DNA of 64,000 nt from Meandrina meandrites (taxonomy: Eukaryota > Cnidaria > Anthozoa > Scleractinia > Meandrinidae), in NCBI GenBank assembly GCA_963693305.1, contig OY855908.1:2339501-2403500 (forward strand), read 5' to 3'. The notes beneath the pieces were generated by a model, which saw nothing but the letters and a program-made list of their open reading frames with translations, ran no database searches and was not told where the DNA came from. Numbering within the stretch: position 1 is the stretch's first letter; every line of letters begins with the position of its first letter. Both the position numbers and the translations under genes were made by a program. Of this stretch, positions 13,001 through 22,145 are shown piece after piece.

Positions 13001-16000
13001 CGTATCGAGGCGGGGGATTGGTACAAGTTCGAGATCGACTCTGTGTTCCACCGCCACACGTGACACTACATAGCTGCCAATCTTCCCAAGCAGTCCAATT
13101 TCCATCAACTGTGAAAGAACATAATGATAATGTGATTTCGGGCCATTATAGACCACATGTGAACAGTACAAACAAATGCAGATACAGCAAACGTGCAGCT
13201 TTTAGCAATCGTTTGACTAATCATGAATTGAAAATGAAAATGAATTGGCTTAATGGGATGACATGCAAGGTCGCTACCAATGACCAGGAGGCACAACTAA
13301 CCCCAAATGACCATCCAAAAAGTGAATCATGATATGCCCTTAGCAGTTCGTATTATGGAATCAGAGCTCTGTCATATGTTGTTTCCACTGAAAACTGGCC
13401 CAATGTTGAATCATATTGCGCATTGTTTCCAAAGATTATCCTACCGAACCAAAGCAAACTGCAGTTAGGTTCTCCCCTGATTCGCAGGCCAAGAACGCCT
13501 TGGTTGAGTAATGGTAAATGTGGTTGTCCTTCTCATTACTTACGTCTTGTTGCTTCTCCAGAAATGTTAAAAACTTACTTGGAAATGTGGAAATTTTGTG
13601 TCAGGTAAGTTTTATCCACTTCAATAAAAACCAGTATAGTGAATCTTTCCTTAATTGTTTGATTCCAGACACAACATGGACCATATCGGAACTCTGCTTT
13701 TAGTAGACACTAAGCCCCTTCGGTCTTCAATGATTAAATGAATAAGGATTGATCGCCTTGTTATTTACCGGGACATCTTTTTTCGTTGCATTTTCGAGAG
13801 CGCACGCTGTCCCCTTCACAATCAGATCCTCCAAACGCGGGCGCAGGGCTAGTACAGGATCGACGGGACATTTGTTTACCACCACCACATGATACAGAGC
13901 ATCGCTCCCAGGCTCTCCACTTGGACCATTTACCGTCAACTGCGCATTCAATAGTACTTAAAGTTAGTGAAAGCTGTTTTTATAGATATGTTGAACTAAA
14001 AATAACAAAAAAAAAAGGAAAGATGTGACTTATTCATCCGTATCGCGCCTGTACTGGTGCAAAGGGCGGCAAACAAAGATGTAAATGGGTTTTACCGAAG
14101 TAGTTGTGCCTGGTTTCTTCATACATACAAATCATTATTTTACGCCGTTTAGAGCTTCGAATTTGTTTGTTTATGTAGATTAATTTAAATGTATTGACGA
14201 TTTTAATAAACAGTAAGAGATACGCAAGATTGATAGTTTATATTAATGAATCTTTAAAGACAGAATTAAGAAGACGTGAACCTCCTATTAAGGTAGCGAA
14301 AATGAGTTAAAATAGTTTACTTGGACATGGATGTTCATTGCAAGAGCGCACGTCTTCGCTCACTCCACTGCATTCCCGGCCTCCATATCGTGGCGGGGGA
14401 TTGGTACAAGTTCGAGATCGGCTCTGCTTTCCACCTGAACACGTGACACTGCAGAGCTCCCAGTCCCCCCAATCGGTCCAATTTCCATCAACTGCAGAAG
14501 AAATTAACTTGGGGATATAACACTCCTTTGAGAATCGTTCATTTGTATACCAAAATATTTTTTTGCTATCTCGTCACAACTTGACACTCCACGTAGTAGC
14601 ATACGATGCAACCAGCCAATTCTCTTATTCTGCAGTGATCAAACCACAGACAGAATTTGGGTAGCTTAAATAGTGACCCTTTCCTCTACACATTTCAAAA
14701 CTTTTCCTTACTTTCCCATACAGATAAGTGAGGTTGGACACTACTGGTATTGAGAGGTCTTCATATTAATTCAGAGAACAAGTACGAATAAAGTGTTGAC
14801 AAACAACCTAGGTTAATATATTTGGTTTAGCCGATGCCTCCTGGTCAAGTTACCTTGGCACTGAGCTGTCTTATCCAGTTAGCCTTCATAAATTTTCTCA
14901 CTCCGTTTTTTCACAACCAATTAACAATGTAGTAGTTTTTAAGTATCGGGTGGCAGTTCTCGCAAGGTCTCGCAAGAATGGCTCGCTACCATTCGAGAGA
15001 ACAGTATAAGAAACAACAGAAAAAATTGACCTAACACCCTAAACAATACGCTACACTAGAGGACCAGTAGAATTACAAGCTTATGAGAGTTGTTACGCTA
15101 CTAAAAATCAAGCAAAAGATAATTAGGGAAGGGATGAAAACACAATATGTATCTGACTGCATTCCGTTACATTGTAGCCAGTGTGTTAATTTATTGTATA
15201 TAAACAACGCGAGTCCGTCATTCTGTGTGGCAAAAAATTATTTGTCAGGCCATGACAATACGAAATGATACAACCACTCTGTTTATTTCAGTCTTTTCTT
15301 AAACGTGCACTCAGGCGGGTCACATTTACATACCTGGGCAGGGGTCTTCGTTACATGGCCGGGTGATTACTCCTTCCCCAACGCAATCTTTCCCTCCGTG
15401 ACCCGGTGAAGGATTTGTGCAAGTTCTTACTCGATTTTGAGTTCCTCCTCCACACGTCACAGAGCATATTTCCCAATCTCTCCACTGGGACCAATTGCCA
15501 TTAACTAAGTTAAAAAATCAAACAACAGTGCAATGTTTGTGACTGCTAAATATTTAATTTTCGATTATCGAAAGAGTATCATTTAACACCATAAGACCAC
15601 CATCTAAAACCCACAAAATTTGTCTCTTGTTTAAACTTTTTGGTAGATTATTCACAAAATGGACAATTCGTGTGCTGTATAAACACCTTTCTACCTTATT
15701 TTATTAAAGAACCTCTATTACAGAAAGGATCAATGATTTTGGAGTGCGTTTGGCGTGTGATAGACTGCATATTAATACATTTGTGCATCTGAACTGGGAG
15801 AAATGTTTACCTGCACATGGAAACGCATTGCATTGACGAGTCTCCTCGCTGATTCCAGGACATGGTTTGCCCCCATAGGCCGGATAGGGGTTGTCACATT
15901 CCCGGAATCGATCCTGTTGGCCTCCCCCGCATGTTACTGAACAATCGCTCCAGTCGTTCCACTCGGACCAGTTGCCATTCACTACAATTTTAAAAAGTGC

Positions 16001-19000
16001 AGAGCGAGAGAGACGCTATATAGATGTATATAGATGGTGATGGGTTATTTCCCAGTAAGTTGCAAATATACAACCTTTCATACGAGAAAATATGGTTAAA
16101 AATTATTTTTAAAAGAAGGATTTACATTGAATGAGACCTCAAATATCCAGTTGTTGTTTCTGCGTTCTTCACTCTGAACAGTTACGCGCTTTCGATATGA
16201 TACATGACTTCATTGTAGCTGAATACACTCAGACTGGGTGTTGGGAGCTGTAAATTTCTTGTAGTATAATGAAGCTTCTTCTTCTTTCATAAAAGGGAAA
16301 CGACACGTAAGACTCCAAGAAACCAGCTAACGAGAATCGAAGAACTAACCAGTCCATCTTATCCAAACCGGGTTTGACATATTGTACATACTAAACACAA
16401 TGTCACTTTCGCATGCATATAGCGCACGATATTACATTGTGCTTCCTTAGGTCCTCTACAAATAAAACTATATAGGTTCTACCTGGGCACTGGCTGGCAG
16501 TCAGCTCTTTGACTAATCCTTTGAGCTCTTTGAAGTCTGTGGCCGAGTACACATCGCTATCAGTTGAGGCGAGCGTCAAAAGATCTAACAAAGTGGTGCC
16601 CCGTCCAATACCCAGAGATATCACTCTGACGCCTTTGTCTTTTAGAGGTTGAACCGCTTCCAGAAGAATGTCTGTAGTAAGGGCTGTATCGTCATCAAGC
16701 GTTTGTTTGCCATCAGTCATAACTAGAGCAACCTGAAGGTTTCAACAAGATCACATTATATTATTTCAACAGCCAGAAATTGGAACAATTTTGTAGCCCC
16801 TTATTAGATACACTAAAATCCTAATGGAAAGAGGGCACAATGACGACAGGACGCTTCCAATGCAAACAATAGGAATACTCATGGATACGGTCGAATGCAA
16901 AACATAACTTTTACCATTAACACGGGGTGAAAAACATATTTTTTACCAATAACACGGGGTGAAAAAGAAAGAAAAAAAGAAAGAAGAAGAAGAAGAAGAA
17001 GAAGAAGAAGAAGAAGAAGAAGAAGAAGAAGAAGAAGAAGAAGAAGAAGAAGAAGAAGAAGAAGAAGAAGGCCATTTTTACTTACCTTCAACACATCTGG
17101 TCTCATTCCGCCTTTTTTCGAAAACACATCAGTGTTGGCCAATCGCAAGGCTTTATCTATGTAGGTAAAACCACGGGAATGAGGAATCTTTTTCACTTTT
17201 CTTTTCAGATTGGCTGCGTTCAACATCGCCCCTGAATAATCGTCAAATTTCAATTGAATGGAGGGCTCGGTACTGTATTCCACGATAGCAACATGTGTGC
17301 CTTTTTCGGATACATCGAATCCATCCAACATCTCTTCTATGAATTCTAACAATCTATCAAAATTCCTTTTGCTGATGCTGCCTGACGTATCCACCATCAT
17401 GGCAAAGTCCATCGGAACAGGGCAGCCTTCTGTGTAGGATCAGATCGCAATTAAATAAATAATAAGTAAAACAATAAATAAATAAATTCTCAACAGCGAC
17501 CTGTCTTGATGAAATAATGTTAAAAAGAAGGTAGAAAACAGGTGTGCGTTCAAAACATTGGATACACCTTTACCGAGATAAATTTGTTACTTTTGTCCAG
17601 CTGTATGTTTAGAAGAAAGTACCTTACGATATCTTTTGCAGGGTCGACGGGATTTATAAAGAGTACAGATAACTAAAATATATTTTTGCTTATTGTTGTG
17701 ATACTTAAAGCCGTGCAAACAAACATAGAAAATAGAATAGAACTAAAACGTGTTAGGAATCCCAACTGCCAGAAGGCTGCAGAGTTGGCTTTTTAAGCGA
17801 TGACGTCATTCCTATAACGTCATCGATTAATGTTGGAAAGCTGAAAAGCGTTGGAATTTTTTGTATAGCGCGGTTGAGTACTTGCAATCAGGACTAATGG
17901 GAACTAATCCAGGCAGCTTAAGTCAGAATGGAGGATTTGAACCAGGGACCTTCGGTTTCAAATCCACCGCACAAAACGTTTTGGTTATGCTGCTTGTTCA
18001 AACGTAGGCACTGTTCTTGGCATACCGATTTGATAACTATGAAATCACTTACCGAGGACACGAGGTTTCACACACGCCAAAGAACAACCTCCATCGCCTG
18101 CACGGGGACAACATTTGTTCTCCCCAAAACAATCCAAGTCTGACCCACATATGTTCTCAATCCTTAAACCACAACTTGCTCCGACGTTGGAAATTGCCGG
18201 ACAACTTACGCTCGCTGAAAGTGAATTACATGCCACATGTTAAAACGGATTAAACATATAATTGATCATAATATTTGCATAGAGTCAGTAAAGAAATGTC
18301 GACTGTCCGCTTAATAGGAGTCTAAAATTTTGCATGTTATGTGATGGTGACCAAAATGCAAAGTATATCACATGATGTACAATTCATTGGCAACAATAAC
18401 AGTAACAAAAATATGATCAATGTTATACGACAAGAAATATTTATAACGATAAAGTTTCAATTATGATGGTAGCTTAATTTCTCAAACACATTAACAAATT
18501 CTAGAAATCCTCTCCCATATTTACTGGTAACCTTTATTAAGCGGGCGCGATCATCTTTTAAACTTTCTCATTTTAATTATTGGCTTATTTATTTTTATTG
18601 TGTTTCACTTCTATTTTCGGTCACCTAGTTAGATTATTTTGCAGGAAGATTAGCCTGCGTAGCTGGCGAGTATTGGCGGGATTAGCGGAGAAAAGCACTC
18701 GCTCGCGAAATCCCGCCAGCTGCGCAGGCCACAGAGATAAGCAAGACATGTTTGTGAAATTAAGCCACAATCACAGTCGATTTTTTTGTGCTAGTTTATG
18801 TTGAATGGGATCAGAAAACTGTTGATAACGAGTAGTTTACAGCAAAGACGCTTGCCTAGCAAACAGCATCGTTATAAAATGTGATCCTGTGCAGCCAATC
18901 AACTTTCCTGTAATATATCATTCATCATATTGTTGTTTTTGAACCAATGAATTGTACATCATGTGATGTACTTTGCATTTTGGCCACAATTGTCGTCCTG

Positions 19001-22000
19001 TCAAATATCACATTATAATCTAACTAGGTGACCGTTAATAATAGTGAAAAACAATAAAATAACCCAATAGTCAAAACTGGAAAGTCTTCACGTTGATCGC
19101 GTCCGCTCAATAAAGGTGACCAGTACGTTTTAGGAGGTGAATTCTAGAATTTGATGATGTATGATGCTCAATAGAGGTTCGACAGTATATGTTGGGGAAA
19201 TAACAATGTAAAATGGTTTAATGCTGTCAGCAGACGGCTATGTAGGCTCGATTGACGCCGCTCTCTCGAGTTCGGTCTGGGTTCCTTCAGAGGAGGAGCG
19301 CGGGATCATTCCCCGAACATCGGCTGGTAGTCGAGTCTAACGGCTATGTATATGTAGCATATTTATTGCGCGCGTGCGCTGAATGAATGAATGAATGAAT
19401 GAATGAATGAATGAATGAATGAATGAATGAATGAATGAATGAATGAATGAATGAATGAATGAATGAATGAATGAATGAATGAATGAATGAATGAATAGGC
19501 TGGGACAGATCAAAAGGGAGAGGTTGCAACCCTCTGCCTATCAAGCATCGAAGATGGCGACTTTAGCACGATCGATTGTTGTCCATTTGTCCTTTAAAGT
19601 GCGAGTTTGAAGAAAACTGTAAAATTCAAGGAACAGATAATGTCCAAGCATTTTTTTTGGAGCCGAATGTAAACTATTGCTGATTTGTTGATGTAGCTTG
19701 GGCCGAAGAATCTCAGTTTTGGCCGCGTTACGAGACGTTTTACATGTAAGACCAATCACACGCGGACAAAAAAAACAAAATTTCATGGAATATGATCTCC
19801 ATAAAATAAATTTTGTGCCCATTATTATATTATCTGCTTTAATAGTTCGAGCCTAGCCGAGCATTTCAAATTATTTTAGTTTTGAGGTACTGTATTCTGT
19901 TATTAAATGAATGAATCTCTCGACCGCCATTTTCAGCAACGTAACTGACTACGGTTTCTGTTTTTGCCCGAAGTTTTGTATAATATAAAAAAATTCCAAT
20001 TGCAAATCTTAAACTTTTTTCGTTTAACCATGCACTAAAAAAGCAAACTCAACTGTCGATTCTCCTTTCATACACCAAAGTTTAAACTTTTCTTTGTTGT
20101 ATGATATTATCTTTGTGTCTTCCTAGTCAGTCAGTCAGTTAGTCAGTCAGTCAGTCAGTCAGTCAGTCAGTAATATTTTTTGCGCCGGGCATGCCGTGGT
20201 CTCCTGCTTAACTCAACTCAAAAATGCACTTAGCTGAGTATTATTTTCATTTTATTTTTTCTAGAAGCAGCTTCCGCCCCTGCTTTGCTCCGAAATAAAA
20301 AAACAATAATATTATCTCTATTTCTGAACTAATTTGCAGTCGTTAAACCCTTGACACTTCCGTAGTGGTTTTAGTAGTGATTCCCATAAATCCAAATTTA
20401 TACCCTGCTGTGTAACGTAAATGTAAATAGGCGTCTTATTAATCCGGTATTAGGTTTATTGTTTCTTCCCGTCCCTAGATATTTTAGTTTTTGTTTACTT
20501 TGAAATATTCATTAAGGCGTGCTATTAAGTCCATGAGTGCGTGAGTCAAGAACAACGAAAAGTACGTTAAAAACTGCATGCTTTTATCCTATTGAGCCTG
20601 ACTACCGCAGACGTTCATCACACCTGATTATCCAATTTGTAATTTTCTTGTAGCCTACAGCACAACATCATTTCACGATTTAAACAGCGAAACGAGCACA
20701 CAGGCTTGAACAGTTTTAGGTCTGCTAAGCTTGGGCTATTCACTGTCTTTGATCTTGTGTTATAAAGGTAACCGAGGGACCAAAACAAGGCTAAATCAGT
20801 CGCGAAAAAAGAAATTAACCTCCCGATTCGTTTCAATCTTTTCCGTTTTCGTGACGCGAAAGGTTTATTTTCAAATGCGCTTTTGAGCCTCGCGTGGGTA
20901 AAAGCTCCCGTCCGGTTGTATTAAAGCCAACGAATTTATAAAGATTATCACTGAGCGTGCAGTGCAGTGCGATTGTCCGCAGAGGGTCTGGGTGCTGGTA
21001 GAAACATCTGTCAATTCCTATAGGACATTTGTCTGCTCCCACTTAATTTTCTCTTAATTTTGATCACAAAAAGACATTTAACACCTCAAAAACAATCAAT
21101 CCTTATTTTAGTGTAGAGTGAGGCATTTCACACATTTTAATAGGAGGCATTCCTTAAGTAAGTGTAGCTCTCCAAGATTTTTGAGTAGTTAATTTGTAAA
21201 TGAATCTTTTCAATCTTCAACTTGAGGCCTCTCTAGTTATTAATTTTGTGTAAAGCTGGACGTTGATGGAGCTTTGCACGTCTGTCGAATAACGGCTGCT
21301 ATATTTCCAAATTTTTGACTTGATCCATGGTTTTATTTAATCACCAAGAATTTTTAGCTTAATTTGTCAACGTTAATCTGCGGATGTTTCTATAAGCGCC
21401 GTTTAGTCCAAACATTCCGCAAATAATAAGCCAAAAGCATTGCACGAGGTAGTCATGCGGATCTTTTCGATTATCAAAGTCACTTCAAAGACAAGAACGA
21501 GAACACGTATAACGATGAATTTTAACAGTGTTCAGTTACCTTCAATATTTCACTTTATGTGGCCAATGCCAGAAGTCATGTTTAGACCACCTAGCTTCCT
21601 ATTAACGGGCATCTTCATATTTTTAAATCAAAACGTCGTTAACGTATTTACTTTGGAATTCGCCTTCACAAGAAAGAACATTTATTGTTCATCTATCAGT
21701 ATGGTATGATGATTCTCGTGTAATCGAACAAATTACGGTGACCACCACTGAGCAAATATAAACATTATTCAAACCTAATGAAGAACTAAGTACGGAATCT
21801 TTTTGGGGTAAGATCATTCTTTTGTGCCGAATGGTTCATTTCAGCTCTACTTTATAACATGGCACGTTCACAGGGCTAGAAGTTCGTGACTCTGCTTACA
21901 GTACATGAACGATTGTTATTGTTACAATGTACGAAAGTAATCAATAATGATACTTACAATATCCAATGGTTGCTGGTATCTTCGGCAAAATAAGCAGGAT

Positions 22001-22036
22001 CGAACTCAATCCAAAAATCTTGATTAATAGTGCCAT
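963..22036 (-). CDS. Secreted WAP-vWA-(TSP1)x17-vWA matrix/adhesion protein, coadhesin-like; 24 exons
   Basis: Joining 24 exons at GT-AG sites gives 4386 coding bases with consistent phase throughout, about 1461 residues. Domain order is signal peptide, WAP, vWA, 17 TSP1 repeats, vWA and a 14-residue tail. No transmembrane helix is visible after the signal peptide, so the product is probably secreted. Both vWA domains keep the MIDAS metal-site signature (DTSGS, a Thr in the TYID segment, TDG), so cation-dependent ligand binding is plausible. TSP1 repeats usually bind glycosaminoglycans and matrix proteins. Cnidarian vWA/TSP1 proteins called coadhesins are known from coral skeletal matrix; the assignment here rests on domain content only. 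Almost every exon border is phase 1, which permits exon shuffling and duplication. The terminal exon is the least certain part. The collagen gene starts 5.8 kb upstream on the same strand. Confidence 0.85.
1240..1279. repeat. 40-bp perfect palindrome in an interspersed repeat
   Basis: Perfect dyad centred between 1259 and 1260: seven A, TCAGGGCTTCAAC, then its complement. It is followed by CCAATTGTTTAAATTGG (a second small dyad) and a segment of the type common in coral repeats. Sits in the last intron of the WAP/vWA/TSP1 gene. Confidence 0.7.
1391..1566. mobile_element. Palindromic MITE with 9-bp target-site duplication (Mutator-like)
   Basis: The element at 1400-1557 is an almost perfect inverted repeat about its centre (GGCGCC near 1477), with arms of about 78 bp starting TAGCCTGTTCCAGGCTCTCG. 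It is flanked by the identical 9-bp sequence TTGCAAACC at 1391-1399 and 1558-1566. Terminal repeats spanning the whole element plus 9-bp duplications fit a non-autonomous Mutator-like (MULE) element. It has no coding capacity. Confidence 0.75.
1938..4775 (-). CDS. Exons 22-23: second von Willebrand A domain
   Basis: Exon 22 (4432-4775, 344 bases) begins [20 protein letters not shown] and ends RDDVRK. Exon 23 (1938-2187, 250 bases) begins [11 protein letters not shown] and ends LRKGSCTG. Lengths, phases and intron position equal those of the first vWA domain, so the two are internal duplicates placed at either end of the TSP1 array. The MIDAS residues are complete. The 2.2-kb intron holds a 206-bp tandem duplication and a foldback repeat. 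Confidence 0.9.
2561..2966. repeat. Two-copy imperfect tandem duplication, period about 206 bp
   Basis: AGGTGTATGTTGTTTCTGCC begins copy 1 at 2561 and again copy 2 at 2767, with matching CAACAGAAT, TTAAGTTTGCATGTGAC and GACAGAAGATTATCAGTGTC blocks. Lies in the intron of the second vWA domain. A partial third match (AAAGAAGGCAAGATCA) recurs near 3555. Confidence 0.8.
3154..3194. repeat. Perfect 17-bp inverted repeat hairpin
   Basis: CCGCCATATTGGTGCAC (3154-3170), 7-base loop, exact complement (3178-3194). Probably the core of a larger interspersed repeat; TGACGTCACGTGAAAACGATC downstream at 3524 recurs in similar form near 41550. Confidence 0.7.
5121..5294 (-). CDS. Exon 21: TSP1 repeat 17 (last of the array)
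   Basis: Repeat [38 protein letters not shown]; 174 bases. CGYG replaces CGGG. Phase 1 at its donor (GTGAG) joins directly to the second vWA domain. Confidence 0.87.
5695..5790 (-). mobile_element. Probable 3' end of a non-LTR retrotransposon (LINE)
   Basis: Read on the minus strand, a conserved-looking tail (GGGCCACCCTGCCTAAATAA) runs into AATAAA, then GTTGACC and three CTTAC repeats. A short tandem repeat after a polyadenylation-like end is the usual LINE 3' signature. No coding part is present. Confidence 0.4.
6034..6204 (-). CDS. Exon 20: TSP1 repeat 16
   Basis: Repeat [37 protein letters not shown]. Starts VAGGW. Donor GTAGG. Confidence 0.88.
6283..6302. repeat. Poly-G tract
   Basis: About 20 consecutive G within the intron between TSP1 repeats 15 and 16. 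Similar homopolymers lie at 34343-34358 (C), 53419-53434 (G) and 58497-58511 (C); all are likely length-variable or error-prone. Confidence 0.8.
6577..6747 (-). CDS. Exon 19: TSP1 repeat 15
   Basis: Repeat [30 protein letters not shown]. The C-terminal loop is divergent ([11 protein letters not shown] replaces the usual SCNExPCPG), but six cysteines remain. Confidence 0.87.
7126..7299 (-). CDS. Exon 18: TSP1 repeat 14, one residue longer
   Basis: Repeat [30 protein letters not shown]. At 174 bases it has one extra codon (NEDIPCPG where most copies have five residues after Asn). Arg replaces the first Gly of the usual GG. Donor GTGAC. Confidence 0.88.
7833..8003 (-). CDS. Exon 17: TSP1 repeat 13
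   Basis: Repeat [37 protein letters not shown]. 171 bases, phase 1, acceptor GCAG, donor GTAAAC. Confidence 0.9.
8624..8794 (-). CDS. Exon 16: TSP1 repeat 12
   Basis: Repeat [17 protein letters not shown]. Lys replaces Ser/Thr before the second cysteine, so the usual O-fucose site is lost in this copy. It ends EHPCG-S, with no Pro after the last Cys. Donor GTAGG. Confidence 0.88.
9150..9320 (-). CDS. Exon 15: TSP1 repeat 11
   Basis: Repeat [37 protein letters not shown]. The exon starts GDGSW, not VDGxW, after a CAG acceptor. Donor GTAAAT. Confidence 0.9.
9837..10007 (-). CDS. Exon 14: TSP1 repeat 10
   Basis: Repeat [37 protein letters not shown], ending EQPCPG. Acceptor GATAG, donor GTAAT. 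Long frames on the other strand here are shadows. Confidence 0.9.
10524..10694 (-). CDS. Exon 13: TSP1 repeat 9
   Basis: Repeat [17 protein letters not shown]: the third aromatic position is Phe instead of Trp, and the usual GG is DG (PKFDGEDC). All six cysteines are kept. The donor reads GTCAAT, weaker than its neighbours, but the exon length (171) and phase fit exactly. Confidence 0.85.
11317..11487 (-). CDS. Exon 12: TSP1 repeat 8 (type B of tandem pair 3)
   Basis: Repeat [45 protein letters not shown]. It differs from the other type B copies by only a few residues, including Gly for Asp before CEGD. Confidence 0.9.
11605..11775 (-). CDS. Exon 11: TSP1 repeat 7 (type A of tandem pair 3)
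   Basis: Repeat [34 protein letters not shown]. Donor is GTAAT. The following intron is only 117 bases, the shortest in the array, so this pair has lost intron sequence relative to its sister pairs. Confidence 0.9.
12174..12344 (-). CDS. Exon 10: TSP1 repeat 6 (type B of tandem pair 2)
   Basis: Repeat [45 protein letters not shown]. The flanking intron (GCATTCAATAGTAG on the plus strand) is shared with exons 8 and 12. Confidence 0.9.
12938..13108 (-). CDS. Exon 9: TSP1 repeat 5 (type A of tandem pair 2)
   Basis: Repeat [34 protein letters not shown]. Nearly the same as exons 7 and 11 in length, phase and residues. The intron above it carries a segment (13273-13307) that recurs in the intron above exon 11. 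Confidence 0.9.
13769..13939 (-). CDS. Exon 8: TSP1 repeat 4 (type B of tandem pair 1)
   Basis: Repeat [37 protein letters not shown]. The [19 protein letters not shown] signature defines type B, shared with exons 10 and 12. 171 bases, donor GTAAAT. Confidence 0.9.
14321..14491 (-). CDS. Exon 7: TSP1 repeat 3 (type A of tandem pair 1)
   Basis: Repeat [45 protein letters not shown]. The NPPPR-GG-EC core and the DVRSCNE end define type A, shared with exons 9 and 11. The intron just upstream (TGCAGAAGAAATTAAC on the plus strand) also matches the one before exon 11. Confidence 0.9.
15334..15504 (-). CDS. Exon 6: TSP1 repeat 2
   Basis: One full repeat: [17 protein letters not shown], then NPSPGHGG and EDPCPG. 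171 bases, acceptor ACTTAG, donor GTATG, phase 1. No open reading frame longer than about 60 codons spans it, so it shows only through the domain motif. Confidence 0.88.
15811..15981 (-). CDS. Exon 5: TSP1 repeat 1
   Basis: The 57-codon exon holds one complete repeat, [17 protein letters not shown], with six cysteines and NPYPAYGG in the middle loop. The WxxW and CSVTCG motifs are the usual sites of C-mannosylation and O-fucosylation in the family. It starts after TTGTAG and ends at GTAAAC, phase 1 to phase 1. Confidence 0.9.
16483..17429 (-). CDS. Exons 3-4: first von Willebrand A domain
   Basis: Exon 3 (17086-17429, 344 bases) starts [20 protein letters not shown] and runs to GGMRPDVLK. 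Exon 4 (16483-16732, 250 bases) continues [11 protein letters not shown] and ends TASQCPG. The MIDAS residues are all present: DTSGS, Thr in FTYIDKAL, Asp in MTDG. The internal intron is phase 0 and carries a (CTT)n tract starting 15 bases past the donor. Family knowledge: vWA domains bind ligands through a divalent cation held by these residues. Confidence 0.9.
16964..17070. repeat. (GAA)n microsatellite in the vWA intron
   Basis: About 30 GAA units on the plus strand, CTT on the transcript strand, ending 15 bases from the exon 3 donor. It creates a poly-Leu or poly-Glu frame that is not a gene. Confidence 0.95.
18053..18214 (-). CDS. Exon 2: WAP four-disulfide-core domain
   Basis: The 54-codon exon has the WAP cysteine pattern: [31 protein letters not shown]. 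The adjacent KCC pair and the DLDC segment are diagnostic. WAP domains often inhibit proteases, and here the domain heads a matrix protein. The acceptor is CACTTTCAG before 18214 and the donor is GTAAGT below 18053. Phase is 1 at both ends. Confidence 0.85.
19380..19497. repeat. (GAAT)n tetranucleotide array
   Basis: About 29 uninterrupted units. The SFIHSFIH frame on the minus strand is a repeat artefact. Confidence 0.95.
20125..20171. repeat. (AGTC)n tetranucleotide array
   Basis: About 11 units with one TTAG interruption. Confidence 0.9.
21958..22036 (-). CDS. Exon 1: start codon and signal peptide
   Basis: ATG at 22036-22034 opens a 26-residue peptide with the hydrophobic core [15 protein letters not shown], a typical secretory signal. 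The exon ends at donor GTAAG (complement of 21953-21957) in phase 1, matching the WAP exon. The distance to the next exon, about 3.7 kb, makes the pairing an inference, but phase and signal peptide fit. Confidence 0.75.
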
Positions 22037-22089
22037 GCTCGCCTTTGCTTTGTCGCCTGACTTTCTGTTGCGCACGACGTATTTTGTAG

Positions 22090-22145
22090 ATCAAAAAAGA
22101 TTACGGAGATCTGAAAGATCATGACATGTCAACATATAAAGTAAC
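22090..22145 (-). promoter_or_regulatory. Possible core promoter of the WAP/vWA/TSP1 gene
   Basis: On the minus strand a TTTATATG stretch lies about 100 bases before the start codon, at a distance that would give a 5' leader of roughly 60-70 bases. It is only a weak TATA match and no initiator element is clear. Confidence 0.2.

Larger units (their letters stand above)
18215..21957 (-). other. Large first intron, 3.7 kb
   Basis: Between the signal-peptide and WAP exons. Holds a GC-rich foldback (18652-18730, CCTGCG-AGCTGGCG arms), rearranged inverted repeats (18352-18395 against 18938-18990, and 18600-18635 against 19018-19050), a (GAAT)n and an (AGTC)n array. A minus-strand frame at 20833-21042 with three Cys is unassigned. 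Confidence 0.6.

Noticed and set aside
9656..13332. Plus-strand frames with repeated VPPPHVT motifs
   Set aside because: They recur because they are the antisense of TSP1 exons; the minus strand has the domain, splice sites and phase.
16959..17168. Poly-Glu frame
   Set aside because: Artefact of the GAA array across an intron.
17925..17980. tRNA-like segment with GGTTCAAATCC on the minus strand
   Set aside because: Box B is good but no box A at proper distance; at most an old SINE remnant.
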